Shown: piece after piece, positions 8,549 to 18,737 of the stretch
Layout of the letters: the number at the start of each line of letters is the position of its first letter
Numbering within the stretch: position 1 is the stretch's first letter
From: Frateuria sp. Soil773
GTDB lineage: Bacteria; Pseudomonadota; Gammaproteobacteria; Xanthomonadales; Rhodanobacteraceae
Assembly (NCBI RefSeq): GCF_001428405.1
Contig: NZ_LMSL01000041.1
Location: 327,742 to 391,741 of the forward strand
Length of the DNA stretch: 64,000 nt
Reading direction: 5' to 3'
Notes under the pieces: model-generated
Databases searched by the model: none
The model's input: only the letters and a program-made list of their open reading frames with translations
Told to the model about the DNA's origin: nothing
Translations under genes and position numbers: made by a program

Positions 8549-9910
8549 ATGGACAAGGTGTACGCAAGCGCGGGCGCGGCCCTGGACGGACTGCTGTTCG
8601 ACGACATGACGATCGCCGCGGGCGGCTTCGGCCTGTGCGGCATTCCGGAAAACCTGATCGGCGCCCTGCTGGAAGCGGGCACCAAGGGGCTGACCATCGT
8701 CGGCAACAATGCCGGCGTGGACGATTTCGGCATGGGCCCGCTGCTCAAGACCCACCAAGTCAAGCGCGTGTACGCCTCCTACGTGGGCGAGAACAAGGAA
8801 TTCGAGCGCCAGGTGCTGTCCGGCGAGCTGGAGCTGCACCTGACCCCGCAGGGCACCCTGGCCGAGAAGCTGCGCGCCGGCGGCGCCGGCATCCCCGGCT
8901 TCTACACCCGCACCGCGTTCGGCACCAAGCTGGCCGAGGGCAAGGAAACCAAGGTGTTCGACGGCAAGGAATACGTGCTGGAGGAGGCGATCACCGCCGA
9001 CCTCTCCATCGTGAAGGCGTGGAAGGGCGACCGCCTCGGCAACCTTGTGTTCCGCGAGACCGCGCGCAACTTCAACCCGATGATCGCCACCTGCGGCAAG
9101 ACGTGCGTGGCCGAGGTGGAGGAACTGGTCGAGGTGGGCGCGCTGGACCCGGACAACATCCACGTGCCGGGCATCTACGTCGACCGCATCATCCAGGGCA
9201 CGAAGTACGAGAAGCGCATCGAGTTCCGCACCGTCGCCGGCGCCAACACCGGCAAGGAAAGCCCGATCCGCACCGCGATGGCGAAGCGCGCGGCGAAGGA
9301 ACTGCGCGACGGCTTCTACGTCAACCTGGGCATCGGCATTCCCACCCTGGTCGCCAACTTCATTCCCGACGGCATGGACGTGATCCTGCAGTCGGAGAAC
9401 GGTCTGCTCGGCATCGGCCCGTTCCCGACCGAGGACCGGATCGACCCGGACCTCATCAACGCCGGCAAGCAGACCATCACCACCCTGCCCGGCTCCAGCT
9501 TCTTCTCCAGCGCCGAGTCGTTCGCGATGATCCGCGGCGGCCACATCGATCTGTCGATCCTGGGCGGCCTGGAGGTCTCCGCGCACGGCGACCTCGCCAA
9601 CTGGATGGTGCCCGGCAAGATGGTCAAGGGCCCCGGCGGCGCGATGGACCTGGTCAGCGGCGTCAAGCGCGTGGTGGTGCTGATGGAGCACTGCGCGAAG
9701 GACGGCTCGCCCAAGATCAAGGACCAGTGCGACCTGCCGCTCACCGGCAAGCAGGTGGTGGATCTCATCATCACCGACCTGTGCGTGTTCGAGGTGGAGA
9801 AGGGCAAGGGCCTCACCCTGATCGAACTGCACGAGGGCGTGGCGCTGGACGACGTGAAGGCGAAGACCGGCTGCGCGTTCGCGGTCGCCCCGGCATTGCA
9901 GGCCGGCTGA
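8549..9910 (+). CDS. Single-chain 3-oxoacid CoA-transferase (fused A and B subunits)
   Basis: Transfers CoA from succinyl-CoA to acetoacetate or a related 3-oxoacid. Residues 1-228 match the A subunit: the CoA-binding [20 protein letters not shown] (21-40), then [14 protein letters not shown]. Residues ~240-453 match the B subunit: [20 protein letters not shown], then [12 protein letters not shown] with the catalytic Glu at about 283. A short linker ([18 protein letters not shown]) joins them with no stop or frame break. Bacterial enzymes usually have two separate chains, whereas animal SCOT is a single chain. The ATG follows AGGAAGG. The gene stands alone, divergent from sbp and convergent with the histidine kinase gene. 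Confidence 0.92.
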   Translation: MDKVYASAGAALDGLLFDDMTIAAGGFGLCGIPENLIGALLEAGTKGLTIVGNNAGVDDFGMGPLLKTHQVKRVYASYVGENKEFERQVLSGELELHLTPQGTLAEKLRAGGAGIPGFYTRTAFGTKLAEGKETKVFDGKEYVLEEAITADLSIVKAWKGDRLGNLVFRETARNFNPMIATCGKTCVAEVEELVEVGALDPDNIHVPGIYVDRIIQGTKYEKRIEFRTVAGANTGKESPIRTAMAKRAAKELRDGFYVNLGIGIPTLVANFIPDGMDVILQSENGLLGIGPFPTEDRIDPDLINAGKQTITTLPGSSFFSSAESFAMIRGGHIDLSILGGLEVSAHGDLANWMVPGKMVKGPGGAMDLVSGVKRVVVLMEHCAKDGSPKIKDQCDLPLTGKQVVDLIITDLCVFEVEKGKGLTLIELHEGVALDDVKAKTGCAFAVAPALQAG

Positions 9911-9976
9911 TCCACCGAGGCGCCCGACGCACCCGCGACTCCGCCCCGGGCCGGCGCAGTCGCGGGTTCCCGCCGC

Positions 9977-10954
9977 CTACGCCGGCAGCGGCTCCGGGAA
10001 GCGGACCTTCGCGACGCGCTCGCCGCCCTCCCCGGCCGGCAGCTCCAGCGGCCATGCGAAGCGCTCGCTGATGCGCTGCGCAATCGCCAGCTCGAAGCCG
10101 GGGTGCTGCTCGGCCAGCGCGGTGCTTGCTGCGGCCTGGTTCGCCACGGTCACCATGCCGGGCAGCACGGTGATTACCACGCGCCCTCCCTCGGCCTGCT
10201 GGCAGGCGTTGCGGATGAGCTGCCAGCACAGCACCGCGAACACCCGCGGCGGCGCATGCAGGGCGAACCGCGCCGACTCGTCCAGCCACAGCTCCACCGG
10301 CCGCCCGTCCAGCACCTGGCGCACCTCGTCGATGAGGCTGTGCAGCAGGTCGTTGACCACGAAATGCTCTTCCGTGCCGGTCCGCTCGCTCTCCCTCGCC
10401 AGGATCAGCAGCGCCTCCACCACGGCCTCCATCTCGCGCGCGGCGCGCTTGATCCGCTGCACCGAGCGGTTGCCGAAATCGCTCAGCGCGGTCTCGTCGC
10501 CCAGCATGTCGGTGGACATCTTGATCACCGTGAGCGGGCTGCGCAGTTCGTGGCTGGCGTCGCGGGTGAAGTTGCGCTCGCGCAGGTTGTAGTCGGCGAT
10601 CCGCGTGGCGAAGCCGTGCAGCCCGCGCGCCAGCGCGGCGACGTCGGCGTCGGTGCGCCGCGACAGCCGCTCCGGCTGCAGCGAGTCCAGGTCCGGACGC
10701 TGCTCGTTCCAGCGCTTGAGCACCCCCGCCAGCGTGCTCACCGGGCGCCATTCGCGCCGCGCGGCGAGCCAGGCCAGCACGCTGATGATCGCGATCAGCG
10801 CCAGCACGGCACCGAGCGGCGCCACGTCGTAGATGCCCATCAGCACGGCGATCGCCACCGCCAGCAACTGCAGGCCGAAGATCAGCGCGAGCCGGCGCTG
10901 GAAGGCGCCGGCCCGGAACGTGGTCGTTGATGGCGACTTGGCCCTGGTATCCAT
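9977..10954 (-). CDS. Two-component sensor histidine kinase
   Basis: Membrane kinase of 325 residues partnered with the OmpR-type regulator upstream. Two hydrophobic segments (about 22-40 and 46-64) leave only a very short periplasmic loop, so it is an intramembrane- or cytoplasm-sensing type. A HAMP-like linker leads to the H box FTRDASHELRSPLTV, with the phospho-acceptor His at 135. The N box is present as LCWQLIRNACQQA. The usual D-x-G-x-G box is not recognisable: the sequence there is TVLPGMVTVANQAAAS. The ATG at 10954 was chosen because GAGG precedes it and it leaves 31 bases after the regulator; an in-frame start at 11032 would overlap that gene. Signal and targets are unknown. Confidence 0.85.
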   Translation of the reverse strand: MDTRAKSPSTTTFRAGAFQRRLALIFGLQLLAVAIAVLMGIYDVAPLGAVLALIAIISVLAWLAARREWRPVSTLAGVLKRWNEQRPDLDSLQPERLSRRTDADVAALARGLHGFATRIADYNLRERNFTRDASHELRSPLTVIKMSTDMLGDETALSDFGNRSVQRIKRAAREMEAVVEALLILARESERTGTEEHFVVNDLLHSLIDEVRQVLDGRPVELWLDESARFALHAPPRVFAVLCWQLIRNACQQAEGGRVVITVLPGMVTVANQAAASTALAEQHPGFELAIAQRISERFAWPLELPAGEGGERVAKVRFPEPLPA

Positions 10955-10985
10955 GATGCCTCGGGTTGACCGGCAACCTGCCCCT

Positions 10986-11717
10986 TCAGGCCGGCTGGGT
11001 AGCAGTCGCCACCTCCGCATCGAGGTCGGCAAGCCGGTAGCCGGCCGAATGGATGGTATGCAGCAGGGCGCGTTCGAACGGCTTGTCGATCACCCGGCGC
11101 AGGTTGTACAGGTGCGAGCGCAAGGTGTCGGAATCGGGCAGCGTGTCGCCCCAGATCTCCCGCTCGATGTCGCGCCGGCTGACCACGCGCGGCGATTCGC
11201 GCATCAGGATCGCCAGCAGCTTCAGCCCTATCGGCGACACGGTCAGCTCCTGGCCGCCGCGGGTCAGCCGCAGCGTGGCGGTGTCCAGCGTCATGTCGCC
11301 CACGGTAAGCACCTCGGACGAAACCTGGCGGCGGTCGCGGCGGATCAGCGCGCGCAGGCGGGCCTCCAGCTCGCGCACCTCGAACGGCTTGACCAGGTAG
11401 TCGTCGGCGCCGGCCTCCAGCCCCACCAGCTTGTCGTCGAGCGTGTCGCGGGCGGTCAGCATCAGCACCGGGGTGGACTTCTTCGCGTCCTTGCGCAGCT
11501 TGCGGCACACGTCCAGGCCGTCCATGCCCGGCAGCATCAGGTCCAGCACCACCACGTCGTAGCTGTTGGACACCGCCAGGTGCAGGCCGCTGACGCCGTC
11601 GGCGGCGTAGTCCACCGAATAGCCGCGGCGCTCGAGGAACTCGCCCACCATCTCGGCGATCTGGCGGTTGTCCTCCACCAGCAGGATCAGGCCGGCCTGT
11701 TCGTCGCGAAGGCTCAT
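10986..11717 (-). CDS. OmpR/ColR-like response regulator
   Basis: Transcription factor of 243 residues. The N-terminal receiver has LILLVEDN, the phospho-acceptor Asp in VVVLDLMLPGMDG (about residue 59) and the LVKPF lysine loop. The C-terminal winged-helix domain (LTVGDMTLDTATLRLTRGG onward) ends HTIHSAGYRL. The ATG at 11717 is preceded by GGGAG; an upstream extension to 11795 would run through a palindrome that is more likely regulatory. The kinase follows 31 bases downstream, so the pair forms one operon. Architecture resembles ColR-type regulators of xanthomonads and pseudomonads, but exact orthology is not shown. Confidence 0.92.
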   Translation of the reverse strand: MSLRDEQAGLILLVEDNRQIAEMVGEFLERRGYSVDYAADGVSGLHLAVSNSYDVVVLDLMLPGMDGLDVCRKLRKDAKKSTPVLMLTARDTLDDKLVGLEAGADDYLVKPFEVRELEARLRALIRRDRRQVSSEVLTVGDMTLDTATLRLTRGGQELTVSPIGLKLLAILMRESPRVVSRRDIEREIWGDTLPDSDTLRSHLYNLRRVIDKPFERALLHTIHSAGYRLADLDAEVATATQPA

Positions 11718-11738
11718 GGTGACGCTCCCGAAAGTGAT

Positions 11739-11752
11739 TTCACATACGTGAA
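11739..11752. promoter_or_regulatory. Palindrome upstream of the response regulator
   Basis: TTCACATACGTGAA has 5-base inverted arms (TTCAC/GTGAA) and lies 22 bases before the regulator start. Its position fits autoregulation. The sequence closely resembles the half-sites in front of the BlaI-like gene (for example TTCACATGCGTAA at 3118-3130), although the two regulators belong to different families. Confidence 0.45.
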
Positions 11753-11867
11753 AAGGTAACGGCCGCACGGGTGACCGGTTCGTGAAATCGGCCACCCCGG
11801 TTCAGACGAGGTTGGGATGCGCCCGGAACGCCCGGGGCGGCAACGCCTGCGGGTGCCCGGCCCGGCC

Positions 11868-12501
11868 TCAGCGCAGCAGGGGATGCAACGCGGCCCACAC
11901 CGTGTCGAGCACCGCCGGCTCGCCGGCCGCGTTCGGATGCAGTCCGTCGTCCTGCATCCGCGACGGGTCCAGCGCGACGCCCTGGAGCAGGAACGGCACC
12001 AGCGCCGTGCGCTTTTCGCGCGCCAGCTCGGCATAGACCGCACGCAGGCCGTCGCGGTACTGCGGGCCGTAGTTCACCGGCAGCTCGATGCCCAGCAGCA
12101 GCACCCTGGCCCCGGCCTTCTGCGCCGCATCGACCATCGCGCCGAGGTTGTCCCGCAGCGCCGGCAGTGGCAGGCCGCGCAGGCCGTCGTTCGCACCCAG
12201 TTCCAGCACCACGACGGCGGGCCGGTATTTCGCCAGCAGCCCCGGCAGCCGGTTGCGCCCGCTCAGCGAGGTTTCGCCGCTGATGCTGGCATTGATCGCG
12301 CGCCAGCCCGGCTCCATCTCGGCAAGACGTACTTCCAGCAGATGCACCCAACCCTGCCCGGCCGCAATGTTGTGCGCGGCGGACAGCGAATCGCCCAGCA
12401 CCAGCACCGTCTTCGGCGTGGCCGCATGGGCCGGGCCGGAGCCGCACGGCAGGACCAGCGGCAAGAACAATGCAGCCATGACCAACGCAAGGAAACGACG
12501 C

Positions 12502-12503
<2 letters not shown>
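11868..12503 (-). CDS. tesA: Periplasmic GDSL esterase / acyl-CoA thioesterase I
   Basis: SGNH-fold hydrolase of 211 residues acting on acyl thioesters and lysophospholipids. A signal peptide (MRRFLALVMAALFLPLVLP...GPAHA) precedes VLVLGDSLSA with the nucleophile Ser at about 39. Block III is LELGANDGLRG, and block V carries the Asp/His pair in DDGLHPNAAGE. It is divergent from the ybbA-like ABC gene, and the two ATG codons overlap by two bases in CATG (12501-12504), so each ribosome-binding region lies inside the other gene. The tesA / ybbA / ybbP arrangement also occurs in Escherichia coli, supporting the assignment. Confidence 0.93.
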
Positions 12504-13190
<687 letters not shown>

Positions 13191-13194
<4 letters not shown>

Positions 13195-15674
13195 GGCTGT
13201 TCCTGCTGGCCCTGCGCAGCCTGCGCCGCGAGTGGCGCCTGCCGGAACTGCGCACCCTGGCCGCCTCGCTGGTGCTGGCGGTGGTCGCGCTCGGCGTGGT
13301 GGCTACCCTGGCGACGCGGATCGAGCGCGGCATGCTGGCCGGCGCCGCCGAGCTGATCGGCGGCGACCTGGGCGTGTCCTCGCCACAGGCGCTGCCGGCG
13401 GCGTTCGCCGCGCAGGCGGCGCGGCACCGGCTGGCGCTCAGCCGCGGCGCGAGCTTCCCCAGCGTCGCCTTCAGCCACGGCCAGAGCCAGTTGCTCGACG
13501 TGCAGGCCAGCGACGCGGCCTACCCGCTGCGCGGCACGCTGGAACTGCGCGGCGCGAACGGCAACGCCTACAACGGCCATGCGCCGGCCAGCGGCAGCGT
13601 CTACCTCGACCATCGCGCGCTGGTCGCGCTGGGCCTGAAGGTGGGCGACCGCGTGCAACTGGGCGGGCGCGACCTGGCCGTCGCCGCCGAACTGCTGCGC
13701 CAGCCCGACGGCGGCGAGCTGTTCGCGCTGGCGCCGCGCGCGATCATGGCCCTGGCCGACGCCGAGCAGGCCGGCCTGCTCGGCGTCGGCAGCCGCGCGC
13801 GGCACCGTCTGCTGGCCGCGGGCGCGCCGGACGCGGTGCGCGGCTGGCGCACCTGGCTGGAATCGGCGGCGCTGCCGCAGGGCGCGCAGTTGATTACCCC
13901 GGAACAGACCCAGGAACGCATGCGCAGCGCGTTCGACCGCGCCAGCGCGTTCCTGCGCCTCACCGCCCTGCTGTCCGCCCTGCTCGCCGGCGTGGCGATC
14001 GCACTCGCCGCGCAGCGCTATGCCCGGCGCAAGGCGAACGAGGTGGCCTTGCTGCGCGCCCTGGGCACCCCGCGCCGGCGCGTGCTCGGCCTGCTGCTGG
14101 GCACGCTCGGCGCGCTCGCGCTGCCGGCCGCCGCGCTCGGCCTGCTGCTCGCGCTGGCATTGGCGCAGGGCGCCTGGCTGTTCGCCAGCGGGCTGTTCGC
14201 CGGCACGCCGACCACGCTGCCGCTGGGGCCCGCCTTCGCGGCCGCGGCGATGGGCATCGCGGTGCTCGCCGGCTTCGCGCTGCCGCCGCTGGCGCGGCTG
14301 GCCGAGGTGCCGCCGGTGGCGGTGTTCCGCGAAAGCATGACGCGGCGGGTGCGCCGCTTCGATGCGCTGTACCTGGTCCCGGCACTGGTCGCGCTGGCCC
14401 TGATCGCCAGCCAGAGCGGCTCGGCCAGGCTGGCCGGCATCCTCGCGGCCAGCCTGGCCGGCGTCGCCGCAGTGGCCGCCCTGCTCGCCGCCGCGCTGCT
14501 GTGGCTGGCCCGGCGGATCGCGCCCGGGGCGCATCCGGCGCTGCGGCTGGGCCTCGCCGCGCTGGCGCGGCGGCGCGGCACCAGCCTGGTCCAGGCCACC
14601 GCGCTGAGCCTGGGCCTGGTGGCGCTGCTGTTGCTGGCGGTCGTCGCGCCGGCCCTGCTCGAAGGCTGGCGCCGCGAACTGCCGGCCGACACGCCGAACT
14701 GGTTCGTGCTCAACCTGCAGGACGACCAGCGCGCCGGCTTCGAGCAGACGCTGGCGCGGATCGGCGGCGGCCAGCTCAACATGCTGCCGCTGGCGGTGGG
14801 CAAGCTCACCGCGATCAACGGCACACCGATCGACCGGCTCCATTTCGCCGACGAGCGCGCCAAGGACTGGGCCGACCGGCAACTGCGCCTGTCGTGGGCC
14901 GATGCGCTGCCGCCGGCCAACCAGGTGGTCGCCGGCCGCTGGGCCGGGCCGCGGCCGGCGCAGGCGGAGGTATCGATCGACACCATGTGGCGCGACATGT
15001 TCGCGCTGAAGGTCGGCGACACGATGCGCTTCGACGTCGGCGAAGGCACCCTCGAGGCGAAGGTCGGCAGCATCCGCAAGGTCGACTGGAACTCGTTCCG
15101 GGTCAATTTCTTCCTGCTGCTCGATCCGGCCCACGCCGGCGAGCTGCCGCACACCTGGATCGCCAGCTTCTACCTGCCGCGCGGCCACGCCGCGGCGCTG
15201 GCGCAGTTGTCGCGCGACTTCGGCAACCTCAGCCTGATCGACGTCGATTCGCTGCTCGACCGCGTACGCGAGATCGTCGACCGGGTCAGCCTGGCGGTGC
15301 GCTGGGTGCTCGGCTTCAGCCTGATCGCCGGCGCGCTGGTGCTGGCCGCGTCGCTGGCCGCCAGCGCCGCCGAACGCCGTCACGAGGCCGCCCTGCTGCG
15401 CACCCTCGGCGCGCGGCGCAACCAGTTGCGCGCGGCGGCGGCCTGCGAGTTCGCCCTGCTCGGCCTGATCGCCGGCCTCACCGCCGCGCTCGGCGCTGCC
15501 GGCACCGGCTGGTGGATGGGCCGCGCGGTGTTCCGCATCGACGGCTTCGTGCCGCCGCTGTGGCCGCTGGCGTTGGCCGCGTTCGGCGCCGCCCTCGTGG
15601 TGATGCTGCTGGGGCTGGCCGGCACGCGCAAGGTGACGCGCACTTCGCCGATGCGCCTGCTGCGGGAGGGCTGA
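13191..15674 (+). CDS. ybbP: FtsX-family ABC permease, YbbP type
   Basis: Large permease of 827 residues, typical for YbbP. It has an N-terminal membrane segment (about 21-42) and a periplasmic domain, then a cluster of three segments from about 245 (ALLSALLAGVAIALAAQRYA), and further segments near 395-440 and 460-500. After a second periplasmic domain comes a final cluster from about 700 (WVLGFSLIAGALVLAASLAA). Both halves carry the FtsX-type stretch: RRKANEVALLRALGTPRRRV and RRHEAALLRTLGARRNQLRA. It is translationally coupled to ybbA. The role is inferred from the family; the substrate is unknown. Confidence 0.92.
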
Positions 15675-15902
15675 GCCAGGCTATTCCGGGCCGCCTCCTG
15701 GGGATCCCCCCGACGCGGCCACCCGCTGCTGGCCGCGCCCCTGATGCCGTGCGTGCCGTTGCGGGCGACCCGCCTCGGCAACCCGGTGTGCCCGGCGAAA
15801 TGCCCGACTGATAAAGTGACGCGCCGCCTGCGCGACCACGGCGAAGGCGGCAACGTCACCGCGCGGCGCGCGCCATCCCCCACTTACCGGCAGGGCACTT
15901 CC

Positions 15903-16532
15903 ATGTACACCCTCTACTACTCTCCCGGCACCGCCAGCATGGTGGTTCACCTGGCCCTGCTGGAAACCGGCGCGCCGCACGAGCTGAAGCTGGTCGACAT
16001 CGACGCGCAGGCGCAGCGCGATCCCGCCTACCTCGCGCTCAACCCGCGCGGTGTGGTGCCGACGCTGGTGGTCGACGGGAAGCCGTACGCGGAATCGGCG
16101 GCCCTGCTGATGCTGCTGGCCGAGCGCCATCCCGAGGCGAAGCTGGCGCCGCCGCCGGGCACGCCCGGGCGGGCGGCGTGGCTGCAGTGGATCGTCTACC
16201 TGAGCAATACGCTGATGTCGACCTACCGGCTGTGGTTCTACCCGTCGGAACTCGGCGGCGAACGGCACACGCCGGAGGTACGCGCTGCGCTACGGCACAA
16301 GATCGAGGCGGTGTGGGAACTGCTGGACGCGCACCTGGCCGCCCACGGCCCCTACCTGCTCGGCGCCGAGTTCTCCGGCGCCGACCTGCTGCTGACCATG
16401 CTGATGCGCTGGTCGCGCAACATGCCGCGCCCGGCCACCGAATGGCCTGCGCTGCGGCAACTGGCCGACCTGGTGCGTGCGCGGCCGAGCTGGAAGCGCC
16501 TGTACGAGGTCGAGGGCCTGGGCGAGTGGTGA
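15903..16532 (+). CDS. Glutathione S-transferase family protein
   Basis: Cytoplasmic enzyme of 209 residues. The N-terminal thioredoxin-like domain has MYTLYYSPGTASMVVHLAL, NPRGVVPTLVVDGK (with the cis-Pro of VVPTL) and the glutathione-contact motif ESAALLMLLAE. An all-helical C-terminal domain includes YLLGAEFSGADLLLTMLM, where the buried Asp is the helix-capping residue of the fold. An open extension upstream to 15744 lacks the fold and was not used. It lies alone after ybbP with 228 bases between, so it has its own promoter region. Substrate class cannot be stated from sequence alone. Confidence 0.9.
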   Translation: MYTLYYSPGTASMVVHLALLETGAPHELKLVDIDAQAQRDPAYLALNPRGVVPTLVVDGKPYAESAALLMLLAERHPEAKLAPPPGTPGRAAWLQWIVYLSNTLMSTYRLWFYPSELGGERHTPEVRAALRHKIEAVWELLDAHLAAHGPYLLGAEFSGADLLLTMLMRWSRNMPRPATEWPALRQLADLVRARPSWKRLYEVEGLGEW

Positions 16533-16583
16533 GCCGTGGCGTTCCGGTCAAGCGTCCATGTTCCCCGCCCCCTGCACCAACAC

Positions 16584-16699
16584 CGTCATTCCTGCGAACG
16601 CAGGAGGCGCTTTATCAACAGCCGAAGGGCTGGTCATCCAGCGACTTCAAGCCGACGAAACCCAAAGCGCTGGATCCCGGTTCTCGCCGGGATGACGGG
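16584..16699. repeat. Dispersed repeat with inverted ends (copy A)
   Basis: The element begins CCGTCATTCC and ends GGGATGACGG, imperfect inverted termini (9 of 10 match). Internally ATCCAGCG and CGCTGGAT form another inverted pair. Parts such as CAACAGCCGAAG and GGCTGGTCAT recur at 25634-25800, and the right end recurs at position 1. It fills most of the 245-base spacer before the permease gene. No transposase is encoded, so it is a non-autonomous, MITE-like element. Confidence 0.7.
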
Positions 16700-16777
16700 G
16701 CGACGCCGGCCTTTGCTGCGATGACGTAACAAAAGCCTGTCGGATGATGGACGAAGACCACCCATGCGAGATTTCCC

Positions 16778-17917
16778 GTGCTGAATGAGCCCACCCACAC
16801 GCGCCTCCGCTGGCGGGCAAGGCTGCAGGCCGAGTGGCTGCTGGTGCTGTTCGCGCTGCTGGCGATCGCGCTGGCGCTGTTCGATCCGCAGCCGCTGGCG
16901 AGCTACCGGCGCTGGCTGCAATTGCCCACGCTGGCCGGCCTGCTCGGGCTGCTGGTCACGATCCAGGGCATCCGCGACAGCGGGCTGGTGCAGCATGCGG
17001 CCGGCGCCCTGGTGGCGCGGATGCACTCGCTGCGCGGCCTGGGCCTGTTGCTGGTCGGCATGACCGCGCTGCTGTCGATGGTGCTGACCAACGACGTCAG
17101 CCTGTTCCTGGTCGTGCCGCTGACGGTGGCGATCGGCGGCATGTCGAACCTGCCGGTGGCGCGCATGGCGGTGCTGGAGGCGCTGGCGGTGAACGCCGGC
17201 TCCACCCTGAGCCCGATCGGCAATCCGCAGAACCTGCTGCTGTGGCAGCACGCGCAGTTGCCGTTCCTGCATTTCGCGGCGGCGATGCTGCCGGTGGCGG
17301 CGGTGATGTTCGCGATGGTCGCCGCGCTGACCTGGCTGTGGCTGCCGCGGGACCGCATCGCGCTGAGCGCGGACAGGATCGACGGCCACGCCGTGTCGAA
17401 CGCGCAGGCGCTGCTGTCGACGCTCGCGCTGGTGGCGATGGTGCTGATGATGGAGCACGGCCACGCGCTGCTCGGCGCGGGCCTGTTGCTGCTGCCGTTC
17501 GCATTGCTGGACCGGCGCCTGCTGGCGCGCATCGACTGGCTGCTGCTCGCCACGTTCGCGGCGATCTTCCTCGGCCTCGGCCATCTCGCCGAGTTGCCGT
17601 GGGTGAGCCATGCGCTGGGCCGGCTCGATTTCGGCCAGCCGCTGACCCTCTATCTCGCCGGCATCGCCGCCTCGCAACTGATCAGCAACGTGCCGGCCAC
17701 GGTGCTGCTGCTGGACCGCGCCCCGGACGCCATCGCGCTGGCGGTGGCGGTCAACGTGGGCGGCTTCGGCCTCGCCATCGGTTCGCTGGCGAACCTGATC
17801 GCGCTGCGCCTGGCGCGGCAGCCGCACGGCCTGCGGCTGCTGCACCGGGTGTCGATCCCGTTCCTGCTGGCGTGCGCGCCCCTGGCCTACCTGGCGTGGC
17901 GCTGGACGGCGGCGTAG
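16778..17917 (+). CDS. ArsB/CitM/SLC13-type membrane transporter
   Basis: Inner-membrane ion transporter of 379 residues with about ten hydrophobic segments. Two inverted-repeat halves carry the ion-transporter-superfamily motifs: LTNDVSLFLVVPL and NAGSTLSPIGNPQNLLLW in the first, and SNVPATVLLL and NVGGFGLAIGSLANLIALR in the second. The reading begins at GTG 16778; no alternative ATG precedes the first conserved segment. Relatives carry arsenite, citrate, sulfate or sodium/proton fluxes, and the substrate cannot be assigned here. It follows the MITE-like repeat and is convergent with the GSGD-repeat protein gene, sharing a strong hairpin terminator. Confidence 0.85.
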   Translation: MLNEPTHTRLRWRARLQAEWLLVLFALLAIALALFDPQPLASYRRWLQLPTLAGLLGLLVTIQGIRDSGLVQHAAGALVARMHSLRGLGLLLVGMTALLSMVLTNDVSLFLVVPLTVAIGGMSNLPVARMAVLEALAVNAGSTLSPIGNPQNLLLWQHAQLPFLHFAAAMLPVAAVMFAMVAALTWLWLPRDRIALSADRIDGHAVSNAQALLSTLALVAMVLMMEHGHALLGAGLLLLPFALLDRRLLARIDWLLLATFAAIFLGLGHLAELPWVSHALGRLDFGQPLTLYLAGIAASQLISNVPATVLLLDRAPDAIALAVAVNVGGFGLAIGSLANLIALRLARQPHGLRLLHRVSIPFLLACAPLAYLAWRWTAA

Positions 17918-17925
17918 GGAAGTTT

Positions 17926-17954
17926 CGCCCGGCGCCCTCCGCGGGCGCCGGGCG
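17926..17954. terminator. Bidirectional hairpin terminator between convergent genes
   Basis: CGCCCGGCGCCC (17926-17937) and GGGCGCCGGGCG (17943-17954) form a perfect 12-base stem with loop TCCGC. It fills the 45-base gap between the permease gene (plus) and the GSGD-repeat gene (minus). No U-tract follows on either strand, so termination may need other factors. Confidence 0.65.
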
Positions 17955-17962
17955 CATCGCGA

Positions 17963-18736
17963 TCAATCGTCGTCGCGCGGCACGCTGACCTTGCCCTTGA
18001 CGCCGTTGTAGCTGACGTCGCCGCTGCCCTTCGCGCCCAGGTGGAAGTCGCCGCCGACGTCGTTCACGGTGAGGTCGCCGGAACCGATCGTGTCGGCATG
18101 CACGCTGCCGCCGACGTCGTTCAGGTCGACGTCGCCCGAGCCGATGCTGCCGACCCGGGCATCGCCCCGGATGCCGCGCGCCTTGAGATCGCCCGAGCCG
18201 ACCGAGCCCACCTCCAGGCTGCCCAGGTCGTTCGCCTCCACGTCGCCGGAACCCACGCTGGTGCTGAACCTGCCGGCGATGCCCCGCACGTGCAGGTCGC
18301 CCGAGCCGACGTGGCTTTCCAGGGCGGCGACGCCCGTCACGTTCGCATCGCCCGATCCCACCTCGACGCTCACCGGCAGGTTCGCCGGCAGGCTCGCGTT
18401 GACGTCCAGGTCGGCATGCATGCTGCCGAACAGGCTGAAGCTGAAATGGCGGTTGCCGCCGAGCGTGATCACCAGCCGGTCGCCCTCGCGCTGCTGGGTC
18501 ACGGTCAGGCTGTCCAGCACCTCCTGGCTGGAGGCGCAGGCGCGGCCGGTCAGCTCCAGGCCGCGCGCGCCGTTGCTGCCGGTCACGTGCAGGTCGTAGC
18601 CGTTCACCTCGAACTGCACGCTGCGGACGCCGGCCAGGTCGGCCTTGAGATTGCGCGGCGCCTCGTACCTGCAGTTGTCGCCGGCGTAGGCGGCCAGCGG
18701 CGCGAGCAGCACGAGCAGGGCGGTGATTCGACGCAT
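17963..18736 (-). CDS. Exported DUF4097/DUF2807-like beta-helix protein with GSGD repeats
   Basis: Secreted or surface-associated protein of 257 residues with a signal peptide (MRRITALLVLLAPLAAYAG). From about residue 125 the sequence repeats a ~20-residue unit seven times, each containing GSGD (VGSGDANV, VGSGDLHV, VGSGDVEA, VGSGDLKA, IGSGDVDL, IGSGDLTV, KGSGDVSY). This is the right-handed beta-helix pattern of the DUF4097/DUF2807 group. The ATG at 18736 is preceded by CGGAGTGCATCCC. No function is known for such proteins; a cell-surface or scaffolding role is only guessed. It is divergent from another exported protein whose start has the same leader. Confidence 0.82.
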   Translation of the reverse strand: MRRITALLVLLAPLAAYAGDNCRYEAPRNLKADLAGVRSVQFEVNGYDLHVTGSNGARGLELTGRACASSQEVLDSLTVTQQREGDRLVITLGGNRHFSFSLFGSMHADLDVNASLPANLPVSVEVGSGDANVTGVAALESHVGSGDLHVRGIAGRFSTSVGSGDVEANDLGSLEVGSVGSGDLKARGIRGDARVGSIGSGDVDLNDVGGSVHADTIGSGDLTVNDVGGDFHLGAKGSGDVSYNGVKGKVSVPRDDD

Positions 18737-18737
18737 G

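Noticed and set aside
16536-16724. Short plus-strand peptides after the glutathione transferase gene
   Set aside because: They are translations of the MITE-like repeat in different frames.
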